NCBI RefSeq assembly: GCF_000264995.1 | Contig: NW_006767433.1 | Coordinates: 3,946,412 to 4,010,411, forward strand | Source: Punctularia strigosozonata HHB-11173 SS5 | Taxonomy: Eukaryota > Basidiomycota > Agaricomycetes > Corticiales > Punctulariaceae | Direction: 5' to 3' | DNA: 64,000 nt | Part shown: piece after piece, positions 22,368 to 33,388 of the stretch | Layout: every line of letters begins with the position of its first letter | How positions within the stretch are numbered: the stretch's first letter is position 1 | Made by a program: the position numbers and the translations under genes | The notes under the pieces: model-generated | What the model was told of the DNA's origin: nothing | The model's database searches: none | The model's input: the letters and a program-made list of their open reading frames with translations, nothing else

Positions 22368-25300
22368 TTACCTGCCGTAGCCCCCGTAATATCCTCCACC
22401 CTGTCCATTGGCGTCTGATTGTCCGTACCCGTACCCCGTCCCCTGGTACCCCACCGGCGCGGAAGGCGGAGGCAGGAATCCCGCCGACTGACCCTGCTGT
22501 AGCGGCGGCGGCTGCGTCTGGTACTGATACTGATACTGCGAAGGCGGTGGCGGCGGTGGTGGGAAGCCGCCCGTGTTCTGTCGATAAGTCAAAGGCGGTT
22601 GCTGAGCGTTGTAATGCTGCTGAGACTGAGGGTTGTAGTGTTGTTGAGGTGGTTGCTGCGGGTTGTATTGCTGTTGAGGCGGCTGCTGAGGGTCGTATTG
22701 CTGCTGGGGCGGCTGCTGAGAGTTGTATTGTTGTTGGGGCGGCTGCTGAGCCCCGTAGTGCTGCTGTTGAGGTGGCTGCTGTGTCCCGTACTGCTGAGGC
22801 GGTGCAGAACGCGGCGCGGGCGGCGGTGAGTCGAACGCTCCAAAGTTCGCCAGCCCCGCGTACGGATCCTGTCCCCCAGGTGGTGGCGAAAACGACGCAG
22901 GGGGCCTCGGAGGCGGCGGTGGCAGCTGCGAGCCCTGTGGCGGCGTAGGCGCGTACTCGCTCCTCGAGGGCGGCGGCGGCATCGAATACGAGTTCCATCC
23001 AGAGTGCGCAGGCGGCGCGGGAGGCAGCGCTGGCGGCGACGTTGCGCCCATGCTCATGCTCGCAAAGGACGAGCCGAGGCTTGCGACGGACGACGACGCG
23101 GCGCTAGACGAAGGTGGCGGTGGTGGTCGTTCCGGCGCGGGTGGTGCGGATGGCGCCAACCTCTTCTGCGCCTCGGCGCGCCCGACCAGCGTCTCCCTCT
23201 CCACCGCGCGCTCCTTCGCGAACGACTGCGCATTTCTTCTCAAAGCCGCACTCAGCTCCGTGAGCTCCTGATAAAACTGCAGTCCTTTCCTGCACAAGTG
23301 CGAACGTCATCACCCCTGCCCAATGTAACAACGGCCCAGAAACTCACGCAAGCCCGTCCCGTACCTCCATGTACCCATCCCTCGCCCTCGAGAACCGCCG
23401 AACGGTGTCCTTCTTCCGCCGCTCGCGCTCCTCCCACTTGCGCGCCCCTGGTCCCCTGCCCGCGAGGTCTTTCAGCGCCTTCCACAGCTCGCCCACCTCC
23501 TGCAGCGCCACCTCCTGTGCCTGCACCGTCGCCGCCAGCCGCTGCTGGTACGGCTTGAACTTTTCCAGCTCCGCCGCGAACAGCGTCGGCTCCACGCCCG
23601 AATTACGCCGATTCAGCAGCAGCAGATGGGACACGTCGTCCGTTTGTATCTAGTATTCGAGTATGAGCATCTCCCTGTATCGTCACTACCCTCGCACGTA
23701 CCTTTTCTTTGAGATCCTTCAGCACCTCATTCCGTTCTCGGGCGATCTTATTCAGCCGCCCGAGCCGCTCCTCGATCTCGTCCACGTACTGTCCCACCTT
23801 CGCTTGCTCTGCTGCATCTGTCGCGTCGCTCCCGACATCTAGATCCAAAAGGCTCTCCTCTCCCGCGCCGCCGCGTGTGCTCGCCCTAAACACCTCCTCG
23901 AGCTGCGGCGACATCAGCAATCCGATGTCGTCCCTCACCGCGCCCCACAGTGCAAGAACCTGCAGGTCCGACGCCGCCGCCGCGTCTAGCGCCTGCAGGT
24001 GCGCCTTCAAGTCCTGCCTCAGCTGCTTGGTGAAGCCGGCCGACGGTGCCTGCGTCCACAAATGGTCGTATCGAACCCGCATCGCTTCGCACTCCTTCGT
24101 CTCGAGCTCCAGTTCGCGCGACACGCCGTCCAGGTTCGCGCGCACGCCCGCCTTGAGTCGGTTCAGCTCAGCGATGAGTCCCTCCACGCCTTCACGCTCC
24201 TCCACGAGCGCGATGTCCTCTCGCCAGCGGCGGACCTCGACCGGGACCTCCTCTCCGTCGACGCCGCCCTCGGCCATCGCCCTAAAGCGCACCAGGCCCT
24301 CCTTCACGCCCATCGCCTCCAGCGCGCTCCGCGCCTCGACTTCCGCGCTCTCCGCGTTCTCCACCTCGGCCCGCACCAGCTTCGCCTTCTCTTCCGAGTA
24401 CACGCTCGCGCTCTCGTGTACGCTGAGCGGGATCAGGCGCACGAACAGATCCTGGCCGATCACCTTCTGCACCTCAGGCGTGCCGTAAACATCCTGGATC
24501 GGGATCGGCGTCGCCACCACCGCCTTCTCAATCACCGGCAACGTCTCCGCCGCAGGTAAAACCGCGTTGTAGATCAGGTCGTTCGCTTTCTGCGCCTCCG
24601 TCTTGCGGTCCGTGCACAGCGCGAGGTGCGCCTTCGTTAGCTCCGAGATGGACGATCCCGCGTCTGCGGGCAGGTTCGGCGACATCTGCGTGACGAAGAT
24701 CGCCGCGAACGAAGACGCCGTGCGCTGCGCCTCCTTGGCCGCCTTCTCCGCGACGCCGAACCGGACTAGGGCATCGCCGTGCTTGCCCGCGGCGTCGTCC
24801 GCAAGCGCGCGGAAGTAGTGTGCGACGGATGTAAAGTACTGGGACTTGATCTACAAAAAGCGGCGTGAGCACGTAGGCGCGTCTCGTGTCGATGAACTTG
24901 CCTGAATGATCGTCACCCAATTGCGGTCAAGGATACCCTTGCCCATAAAGTCCTTCACTTCCTCCGCGAGCGTCATGTACAGGTATGCCGTCTGTGATGC
25001 CACTTTGGACACGAGCGCGTTACCCTTCTTCTCGTCCCTGCATTTCTCAAAAAACACCTCCGTCGCCTGTGCCAGGATGATCCCCGCGAGGAACTTGATC
25101 ACCTCTCGGCTCAGGTCCGTTGACGGCGCGTGCAGGAAGTTGTCGTTGATGTACGTGAGCATGCCTGCACACGTCCGGAAGTAGTAGAATGAGCGCTTGA
25201 GGCCCTCCGGGTCTGACCTATTTTGGCTCGCAGCGATCGCAGAATGGGTGGCCGCTATCTGGAAGATGATCGACGCCTTCTCGTAAGCGATGGACGTTTG

Positions 25301-25658
25301 AGTGATCAACTTGTTCGTGAATGCGTCGTGCCAAGGGAAGGTGACCCGAATCTCGGAGAAGCGCAGCTCGAGGAGCTCTAGCTGACCAAAGTACTTGTAG
25401 AGCAGGTCCCTAGCTGACGCAGTCGCGACCGGCGGTCAGGAAGGCCTGGACAGATAATAGGCCGTGCTCACCCGTCATATCACTCCCCGCGCCTCTGACA
25501 GCATCTTGTCTACACCGCTGCAGGTTATAGCACTCCGTCGAGTAATTGTCCGGATTCTCGCCATAAGACTGGGCGATCAGGTTGCGAATGGGTGTCGTCC
25601 AATCCACCTCTTCTGTCGCCTTCTTGGGTATCGATATCATGGGCGACTGGTGCGCCAT
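22368..25658 (-). CDS. BRO1: BRO1-domain ESCRT adaptor (Bro1/Alix-like)
   Basis: Endosomal sorting protein that binds Snf7 and recruits deubiquitinase to multivesicular bodies. ATG at 25658: MAHQSPMISIPKKATEEVDW, then AQSYGENPDNYSTECYNLQR, the usual start of the BRO1 boomerang domain. TQTSIAYEKASIIFQIAATH, GLKRSFYYFRTCAGMLTYIN and QTAYLYMTLAEEVKDFMGKG are diagnostic. The V domain follows (DLIYNAVLPAAETLPVIEK, LDLDVGSDATDAAEQAKVG, coiled-coil stretches). The C-terminus is Pro/Gln/Tyr-rich with 10-residue repeats and ends GQGGGYYGGYGR at the stop 22368-22370. Few introns. Length is in the normal range for fungal Bro1. Next gene upstream is far; no operon-like link. Confidence 0.94.
22631..22783 (-). 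repeat. 30-bp tandem repeats encoding Pro/Gln/Tyr decapeptides
   Basis: Four 30-bp units (22631, 22661, 22691, 22721) and a 33-bp variant encode PPQQQYNxQQ-like decapeptides in the BRO1 tail. The units differ at several positions, so the array is not very young. Confidence 0.8.
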
Positions 25659-26438
25659 AATGGGCAAACAGCGGTAGAGGCAAATGGCGCAGCGAGAGTC
25701 AAGGTGCACAGGCCGACTGCGGGAAAGCCGAGCGCGTCCGTGTGCGAGCGGACTGCTGTCTTGGGCACCCAGGTGAAGAAGGCAGAAATCCGCTTGATTT
25801 TACCTCCCAGCGAACTTGGATACAATAGTCCAGCCTCGTTGTTCGGTATGTTACAGCGCACAAGGCAGAGGTCGGCCGTCGAACATGGAGGTAACAATCG
25901 TCCAGGGAGTCAGGGAGCCGCTACTGTCAGACCGATCATGGTATGAATCACATGACTGCCTTAATGAAGGTAACGGAAGTCGAGGTTGACGATGAGGATC
26001 GTTCAAACGTTCAGACCCACCATGCCTATGCCCATTAGAGATGATACTATCTAGTCATTGACCGTCAATCGAGCTCAGCACTTGCGGAACGCCGCCTTCT
26101 GAAGAACCTGCGGCTTATGGGCTGTCACTTGGACCGAGCAATGTCACATTTGATCAAACGGCATCACATAAATCGGTCCACCTGCTGTTTGACGAAATTC
26201 AGAGCAGCAGAGCGTCGTTATCGTTATCTGCAAGAAATGCATCTACCTGGAGATCACTACATGACTGGCCGGATCAGCAAGTTGTCAACAACGAGAACAT
26301 ATATCTCGACCCGTCCACGCTGCCACATGCCAAGCACCCAAGTCCAATAGTCCCGACGTCAACGTGGTGCCTCGATCATCGCGGAATGCCCACGAATTGT
26401 CAACTCGTGCATATGATGGACTCGGGCCCGAACGGAAG
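25659..26438. other. Spacer upstream of BRO1
   Basis: About 0.8 kb; includes the BRO1 promoter. No other feature recognised. Confidence 0.4.
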
Positions 26439-26447
26439 TATAAAAAG
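26439..26447 (+). promoter_or_regulatory. TATA box before small secreted peptide
   Basis: TATAAAAAG lies 59 nt upstream of the ATG at 26498, the spacing seen at the LPMO genes. Confidence 0.55.
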
Positions 26448-26497
26448 GCAGCTGCATCGCAATATGCCTGCTCATTACCCTCGCCGAACACGTCAAC

Positions 26498-26641
26498 ATG
26501 CGCGCTATCCTCACGATCATCTCCCTGATCACAATTACGGCCAGTGCATCCGCGCTCGCGTTGCCGGCCCAGATTGCGCGCCAGGTTCAGGACGGGTGCC
26601 CACCACATGTGGTATGCGAGCAGCAGCGCACCGCGGAGTGA
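26498..26641 (+). CDS. Small secreted peptide, 47 residues
   Basis: ATG at 26498 encodes MRAILTIISLITITASASAL, a textbook signal peptide, followed by a mature part of about 25 residues (ALPAQIARQVQDGCPPHVV then CEQQRTAE) with two Cys spaced by six residues, and TGA at 26639-26641. A good TATA box precedes it. The frame is too short for usual gene calls. A possible donor (GTATGC at about 26611) could extend or change the C-terminus by splicing. Family not recognised. It may be an effector-like or structural small secreted protein, or a remnant N-terminal exon of a larger secreted protein. Confidence 0.45.
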   Translation: MRAILTIISLITITASASALALPAQIARQVQDGCPPHVVCEQQRTAE

Positions 26642-28055
26642 TCATGGGGCCTAATCAGCATACGCCGCCAGTGAGCTCAAACATCTCGACTACGTGGAGG
26701 CGTCAACTGACGAGAGCTTCGTTGTACAGGGCCATGGGGCTATGGCCTGTTTGCCAGGAGGAAGGGCAGTTCCACCATAGCATAATGCCTGATGCGGTCC
26801 ATCCCAAGTCGCTGCAAACAATCGAATGATAACGAATGATACGATAATACGACGGAACGCATGTTCTGAGTTATTCGCCGGTTGCTCGATGTCAAGGTCG
26901 ATGTACCGGTCGAGAATCAGTGTAGCATGCACGGAGCCGAGGAGCCTTGAGCCACTGAGCCAAACTGACGATGAACCGATCCCATGATGTTTCCGTAGAC
27001 AACGAGCTGACTGTGATAAGATAGCCTATTTCAATCCGACTAAGAAAGGGTATGAGAGTGGTTGTTCCATGGAAGCAGGATGAACGAGATCGTAGCGAGG
27101 TCCACAGGTTATGACCGCGGGCTGGACTGTCCGTGCACCAGCTTTCTCCCCCATTCCACCACGGACTGGTCCAAGCGACCCGTGTTCTTGAACAACGCTT
27201 CGACCTGGCGATTCCATTCCTCCTGCAACATGTCTGCGAACGGCTTCCGGACGATGCGAGCGGCGGCAGGAAGCGGCGCGGCAACGACGGTAGGTTCTTC
27301 TACCAAACGTCGCGAGATATGCGAGATGCTGGTTAATTCAGCATTAATCTCTCGGCACAGCAAAGATGATAGTCGGGCAGGAACGCACTCCGCACGGAGC
27401 TGCTCGGTCCTGCGTGCGCGTTTAGTTTAGAGGTCGTAACCTTAGTGGATGAACGAACCTCGTATTGATGAGATTGGACAACCCATAGTATATCTGAGCT
27501 AATATCAGAATCCGCTCCCAAAGCTGCGTCCCTAGACGGATACTCAAGTGCTCACTCCACCAGCGGCCAGTGCGCCTGAAATCGGGCCCAAGAGGAAGGA
27601 CATGGTATGACGGAACTTCGTGCACTGCCACACCCCCAGGCCCTCGACGTAGCGTTGCATTTCGTGAAGCGTCCTTTATCGCACAGTACCTGGTTCGAAA
27701 ATCCCACTGTGGATGTTGCACAACTCAATTGAAGTCAAGAGCATCCACACGCAGGGCATGATCATGAATCGGCTATCATGAACATGCGCGAGCGCACACC
27801 ACAATGCAACTGTGCTTCGATGCGAAGCTACAAGAATGTCAACACGACGGTCTCTCTTCCGTCAATTTCGTGACGAAATTTCTCTCATACTGCGCAGGTG
27901 AGCCTGATATCTCGATCTTCGCACACGCTGTGGCAAATTCACGCTCCTTATTGCTTTTGAAAGGTTGTTTGGCCGGCTTCGCTATGGCCCCCATGCATAC
28001 GATGTGGCATTCGAGGAGTGCCACTGCCCACGGAGGGGTGGCCCGTGTCGCCAAC
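26642..28055. other. Spacer with possible gene remnants
   Basis: Reverse-strand frames at 27109-27363 (contains MLQEEWNRQVEALFKNTGRL) and 27422-27721 (contains RTGRWWSEHLSIRLGTQLWE) have protein-like composition but no recognised family, no consistent splice path and frame changes between them. They may be decayed gene pieces. Confidence 0.25.
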
Positions 28056-28062
28056 TATAAGG
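28056..28062 (+). promoter_or_regulatory. TATA-like box before Ser/Pro-rich orphan
   Basis: TATAAGG 74 nt upstream of the ATG at 28130. Confidence 0.4.
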
Positions 28063-28129
28063 CAGAAGAACCTGGCATCGACCTTGCCGTTTCACCTCTC
28101 GGACCCTGCCTCTTTGCTCATTGGTTTCT

Positions 28130-28897
28130 ATGTCTTCGTCACTCCCTGAGCCATGGATCGAGAGGGGAGATAGCGGGGAGCCCCGTCGAGGGGAAGATGC
28201 CGGTGAAAACGAACGGGAAGAAGAACACACTATCAGCTCCTACGGTGACCTAGACGAGTCTGCACAGATATCGTCGCCTGTATCTGAATTGCCTTACCCG
28301 TTGACGGTTTCATCTCGGGGTCCAATCGCGACCACCCCGACATCGAGGCGGACGTCTGTGCGCGGGATTTCGAGCGCAGATCTGAGTCCTGGATCTCCCA
28401 GCAGCCCGAGCAGACTGCGGATGCAGAAGCCACCGCGCGCCACTCAAGCGCGCTCGCCGTCTCAGACACTGAAGCTCAAACTGCGCGGAAGAGATATGAC
28501 CCTAAACCTTGAAGAGGAGGCCTCTCCCCAGATACGTTCCATCTTCCAACGGACTTCGCCGCCGGAGACAAGCGGTTCTTTGCGGGACTCCGGCCAAAAT
28601 GTAGATTACATGGTACGCATCCACCTCGATACGCAATATATCGCCTCTGGAGAACTCACGTCTTCCTCTGCGTCGCAGCCACCCCGCGTGTTCTTCGCCC
28701 CCAAGTCGCCTATCTCGCCGACCACCGACTTTAGAACAACTGTTGAGGAGGCCCAAGAGCGCCGGGACGCACTCTCCCCTCCGGATGCACCCCGTATCAG
28801 ACCAACTGTTTTTAACGATGGCGCAAAGCCGACGGAGGACGTGGGATTGCCGCCGTCGTTATCACGGCGGACGTCTCCGCCGGGGGGAGCGCCATGA
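28130..28897 (+). CDS. Hypothetical Ser/Pro-rich protein, 255 residues
   Basis: Single uninterrupted frame from ATG 28130 (MSSSLPEPWIERGDSGEPRR) to TGA at 28895-28897. Composition is Ser, Pro, Arg and Glu-rich with SP and TSP motifs (RRTSVRGISSADLSPGSPSS), so it is probably disordered and a phosphorylation target. No signal peptide, membrane segment or known domain. A short more ordered stretch reads NVDYMVRIHLDTQYIASGEL. It may be a fast-evolving basidiomycete protein. The opposite strand is also open, which lowers certainty. Confidence 0.5.
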   Translation: MSSSLPEPWIERGDSGEPRRGEDAGENEREEEHTISSYGDLDESAQISSPVSELPYPLTVSSRGPIATTPTSRRTSVRGISSADLSPGSPSSPSRLRMQKPPRATQARSPSQTLKLKLRGRDMTLNLEEEASPQIRSIFQRTSPPETSGSLRDSGQNVDYMVRIHLDTQYIASGELTSSSASQPPRVFFAPKSPISPTTDFRTTVEEAQERRDALSPPDAPRIRPTVFNDGAKPTEDVGLPPSLSRRTSPPGGAP

Positions 28898-29616
28898 GAT
28901 TGCCATTCCGGCGCGCATGACTCCATGCAATTTATCACCGGAGATGTGAAGCAGATCCCGGAAACGATCTACGCTGTGCGCGTGAGGGGGCGTAGCCAAA
29001 CAGCGGCGCACATCAACATACAGCGGTCGGTCTACTACAACTCTTGGAGGCGATTCGAACCTCGAACAATTCGAAATTCACTTGTGTAGCAGAACGTACT
29101 TCATAATTGGAATACATCCTCGGAGTAAAGTTCGGGAAGATCAAATGATTGCCGAGGCCACGGGATGCCTCGGACCCATTCTGCGGTCGGAATCAGGTAA
29201 CACGGTTTCCTCATAACGCGCGAGGTGCCCGTCACGCAGTCAGACTTTAGTGCGTGTGTACTCGACACCGACGATCATTCGGTCTTCGAAACGTGCGTGC
29301 GTATCGGCCTTGGGGCTTCTTGTCATATCGAGGGGAAGCCTGATTCTCCCAGTGTTCCGGATGGAATTGGATGGGATATGTAAGGGTATCCGCGTGCTGC
29401 ATTGGGACCGGTCGAGTCTTCTCTGCTGCCGCCTTGAGTACGTTGGCTTGGAAACTGCTCGATCCAGTCCCAACATTGATGACGCAAGCCGTCCCGGTTG
29501 GAACAGAAGCTGCGTCGAGGATTGTAACGCTGATTTCTGCAACAAGCCATGACGGGGCACAGAGAAGAATCGGGGACGAGATGCTGGAGCCTTGGAGCCT
29601 GAGGCCATGGCGGTCG
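28898..29616. other. Spacer; a reverse-strand frame of unclear status
   Basis: A reverse-strand frame (29247-29690) contains LLCAPSWLVAEISVTILDAA and could be a 3' exon of the disrupted gene at 29617-30373, but no convincing splice path joins them. Nothing else recognised. Confidence 0.3.
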
Positions 29617-30373
29617 CTAATCTTCGTCCGGAACGACGATCCCCCGGATGGACATGGCCTTCGGCACTGGCAAATAATGAGATCCGCCAAGGTCCTTTAT
29701 GATGACCTGGTGCCGACATGTTATGCGCTCCGCCTGGCCCAGTCGGTGGAAAGGTCTACCCGACTCTACCGTGTTTGTATGCGTGAGCTCGGGACCTACA
29801 GGCTCGGACGTCGGGGCAGATTGAGCCGTCCGATGGGTTGATTCTGCCATGACTTGACCAGCCCGAGCAAGCAGCAGTAATTCCATACTTATAGGTGGCG
29901 TGGCTTCCGGTTCCGGTAGTGATAAGTTGCGAGCGATGATCCCTTCGACGAGAACCCCTCGTGGTTACCAGTCGTTTCACAGTGACGTTTGTTTGCACTA
30001 CAAGACATCCCGCCTGGAAGCCGATCTCGAGAAAGTCTCCAGCTCGTGACCCAGTCTTGAGGTGCCCATGTACGATAGGGTCCATGGTTGGCGGTGCAGA
30101 TACCACCGCGAAGGTAAGTTCTCCGATGGACCGAGAGCGAAGAACGCTGCTCATGTCGGATATGGACATCGGCGCGCGATTATCTTTCGCCACAAGTCGT
30201 AACGAGAACTTGACCGGAACGGGGACGTGCAAAAAACGTAAAGGAGCCGCAGCAAAGGGTGGGCAACGTCGGCAAGGATGCGTCCTCTGCCGGTCAGCGA
30301 TCAGAGCAAGAAGCGCCGCCCTCGACGGTGTCACCCACCTTGCCCAAAACGGCGGGAATGTGAAAGGGCTCAT
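29617..30373 (-). pseudogene. Unrecognised gene with apparent 1-nt frameshift
   Basis: From ATG 30373 (possible internal start 30169) the frame reads VPVPVKFSLRLVAKDNRAPM, then SAPPTMDPIVHGHLKTGSRA, GDFLEIGFQAGCLVVQTNVT and VKRLV. Protein-like sequence then continues in another frame: PRGVLVEGIIARNLSLPEPE, ISMELLLLARAGQVMAES. Dropping one base of the doublet near 29964-29965 would join the two frames without an intron; only 11 nt separate the possible donor from the second frame, too short for an intron. After LTHTNT an intron may lead to DLGGSHYLPVPKAMSIRGIV and a stop at 29617. A beta-sandwich protein (arrestin-like is one guess) is possible; the family was not identified. Either a pseudogene or an assembly base error. 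Confidence 0.4.
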
Positions 30374-30769
30374 TTACCGAGCCTTTACCAACTGCCCCCA
30401 CCCTCGTTTGCCTCCCGCCCACCGCTCTTGTGCTTGTCGCCGACTACGCACATTGACTTGTTGTGTTGTTGACGACACCGTCTCTGCAATTTTTAATAGC
30501 TCGTCCAGAGCGAACCAAGTTGTCTGGAGCCTGCGCACAAGAGCGAGGCGCATTTACTCGTCTTTCCAAAGACCCCTTCGTCCAGCAGAGCACCATCTGT
30601 CTCGACTCCACCAAGTCCCTTATTTTTGTGAGCATCACGTCCACCGGCATATTCGCATATACTCAGCCCCCGTGACAGCGCATATATCCACCTGCAATAA
30701 TCATCCGACCCATACTTATACGCGTTTAATTGATCCCACCCGCCATAATACTGCATCTCCTAGTACAAA

Positions 30770-32702
30770 ATGCTGATCCGCCTCATCCCCCGACCGCCCC
30801 TGCCCACGGTGCTCTTTACCCTCGCGTTCCTCCACCCACCTGAGGGACTGCCCATCCCAGCCAACTTTGTCCATCAGCTCCAGCAGATCAACGCCGACGA
30901 ACTCGAGCTTCCAGGCGAGGCCGGCTTGTATGCGCTTGATAACGCCGCCTGGCTTGTCTCCCTCCTGCGTGAGGTTACCTTCAACATTCCGACTTCCACA
31001 GTTTCCTGCGTCTTCAGGGACGGAGCTGTCGAGGAATGGCCTCTGATGGGCCGTGGTCTGGCCGATGCCCTTGAACAGGTCGTCAATGACGTTGAGCAGA
31101 GTGCCGTTCAGGCACAGAGGGAGGAAAGGAAGGTGGTGGAGGTGCCGCCTCCTCCGCCTCCACCGTCACCTGCTCCCATCCCGGAGCCCGTCACCGCCAA
31201 GCGCCCGAAACATAAGAGGCAACGTTCACTCCTCATGACTCTTGTGCAGTAAGTTATCCGCATTCTCGATGCGTTCGCGGGACTGATGATGGCATAGTTC
31301 GTTCGTGGCTGTTGCCAACGGGTCGTCTCGTTCGTCGTCGGCTCAAGTACCCCTAACCCCTGCATCGCCCAAGCCACCTTCAGAGCACACAAAAGAGCCG
31401 CTTCCACCTGACTCGGCTCTGAGCTCGCGTGCACTTCGTCGCCGCGCGAGGTCTACTCTCGTGGACGCCTATAACCGGTTCGTCATCACCGAGCTCCGGA
31501 TCCGAGTTCGATCTCGTGGTGGATACGTGTACGGTGGTCGCCACGGCTCTCCCTACGGTGGGTATGCGATGTGGATCGCGCATAGCATGCTCCGTCGCGC
31601 TCAGGCACACATGGACCACCTCGTCCAGGAGGCGGGTGGTTTGGCGGAGATAGTCAGGGCGCTAACGGAGCTCGACACCCCAACGGCTTGCACCCCCCGT
31701 ATCGCACAGTCGATCCCGTTCCCGTCTTCGGAAGATACGGCGGTAGAAAATGATACCGATGTTGACGGAGGCTCAATCGCGGACAATGCGTCCACTTCCA
31801 CGGATGATTCGTCTTCCATCCAGACACCGTTAGATGGAGGGTCAACTCGCTTGTCACTTCCGAACGGGTTCCCTCGGACACCAACGCCTCCTTGCTTGTC
31901 TCTGGAGCAGCTCGACGCATACAACCGGCTCTTTGGGTTTTCGAAGCGCATCCGCCACCTGATCAAGGCTATGGAGGATATTCACGTTGAGCGGACCGCC
32001 CAGGAAGAGCAATGCATGCAAGTGCTGGAGATCAAGAGCCGCCGTCGGGCGTGGAGCACGAAGCGCTTGCTTCTTTGCGACAACGATGATACGAAGACCC
32101 GTGCGCTTCGTGGGGCCCTCGTACAGGATTGCGGACTGGGAGTGCCTATCAAGCGCAGCCCTCTCGGATGGTGCTTGCCAGTGTCATCTTCCGATACGGA
32201 TGCGCGCGAGCTCTCCTTGTGCCGTTCGCCATCGCCCAGCCGCACTCGCGGCCTTCGGGTTACGAGTGCCCCTCACGATATCAGCTCCCTGTTCCCTGTC
32301 AGCGAGGAAGACGAAGCTGACGATGATGAGCTTCCCGTCGAGGTTGATGCGCAGGAGCTGGATCTAGAAGCTGGTTATCTTCCGCATGAGTTGCCCAGAA
32401 GTCAACCTTTGGCACCTCCCCCCGCCTACGCTCCGCCTGAGCCGCCTTTCGTCACCGCTCTGTCACCCGCACCTCGACCTCGCATGGTACCGCGCTCTCG
32501 ATCGGAAGTCACGCTTCCTCTCCTATGTCAGCCTTTACCTAGTCGTGGGATGCAGAACCCCATGATCGCCGCGCCCGAAGACGTCGAGTTCACGCTAGGA
32601 ATAGATGTACCGCGTGCGGTTCGGTCTCACCCTCGCTATGACCACGACGAATGGCTCCCTGGCATTGCAGCTCCTCCTGGCCTGAGCTACCAGCATGCTT
32701 GA
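30770..32702 (+). CDS. Conserved-looking hypothetical protein, ~630 residues
   Basis: ATG at 30770 (MLIRLIPRPPLPTVLFTLAF) and a single 49-nt intron (31249-31297, GTAAGT...CATAG) give a frame to TGA 32700-32702. The N-terminal 120 residues look globular (FVHQLQQINADELELPGEAG, PSTVSCVFRDGAVEEWPLMG), then a poly-Pro stretch and basic patch (KRPKHKRQRS). The second exon has a helix-rich segment (ARSTLVDAYNRFVITELRIR; a YVYGGRHGSPYGGYA loop; MLRRAQAHMDHLVQEAGGLA), an acidic/Ser-rich middle, another helical stretch (LDAYNRLFGFSKRIRHLIKA) and a Pro-rich tail. No known domain recognised; the two helical blocks each carry DAYNR. The start hydrophobic stretch could be mistaken for a signal peptide but is Pro-rich. 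Confidence 0.8.
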
Positions 32703-33388
32703 CGCTTCTTTTCATCTATTTCGAAGTCAACTGGATTTGCGTTCTTTTCGTTTCATTCGCTCAGCGGCCAATGCCGCTGCCTCTCCTGCCCAAACACAAT
32801 CCTCTCTTTCTATTTTCTGGCCTGATTGCCATCTGCCCATATTGGTCCCCTTTCAGTTTCCACCACCATATAATGCTGTCACAAAGTCATCCCGGAATTC
32901 CACGTCATCTCAAGTCGGTTCTTCAGGTCGCGTCCCCATAATCTAATTGGCACTCGTATTCTTTCCCTGCATCCAATCCGCTGCGCCTTAATCTTGGACA
33001 TGCCACCTCCGTGGTCTATCCCGCTTATGTAGCATTCTCGCTCTTTTCTCTAGTTTCCCTTGCTACATTCTCCGCTTTCGGTTCGGGACCTCCTTACGGC
33101 CCGACGTTCGCTGTATAAAGCTTGCGCTCATTTGCATCCGCCACGTCTTACATAGAATCTTCATCCCTCATCATTCAGGGTCACCATCGTTCGTATAGTA
33201 TAGTATAGTCTGACGAGCCCATGTGGCGTTCTTGTACTCATATCCCCACTATTGGAAGCTGTACTCTTCAATATACTCGCGATCTTTCGCACACCAAATA
33301 TATGTTGTCCATGCAACGCGTGTCTCCGAAAGACTGACTGTGTAAGACAGGATTTCGCAAGACGGCGTTATAGCGCACGACAGAGCTA
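32703..33388. other. 3' spacer of hypothetical gene
   Basis: Pyrimidine-rich UTR-like sequence and a short TATAG triplication near 33194-33209. No gene seen. Confidence 0.4.

Noticed and set aside
23709-24559. Long plus-strand Ser/Arg-rich and Leu/Arg/His-rich frames opposite BRO1
   Set aside because: Antisense of BRO1 exons, which carry a clear family signature on the reverse strand.
29041-29070. GGTTCGAATC on the reverse strand, like a tRNA T-loop
   Set aside because: The flanking bases do not form a 5-bp T-stem, and no acceptor, D or anticodon arm fits upstream.
33194-33209. TATAG microsatellite
   Set aside because: Only about three units; too short to be informative.
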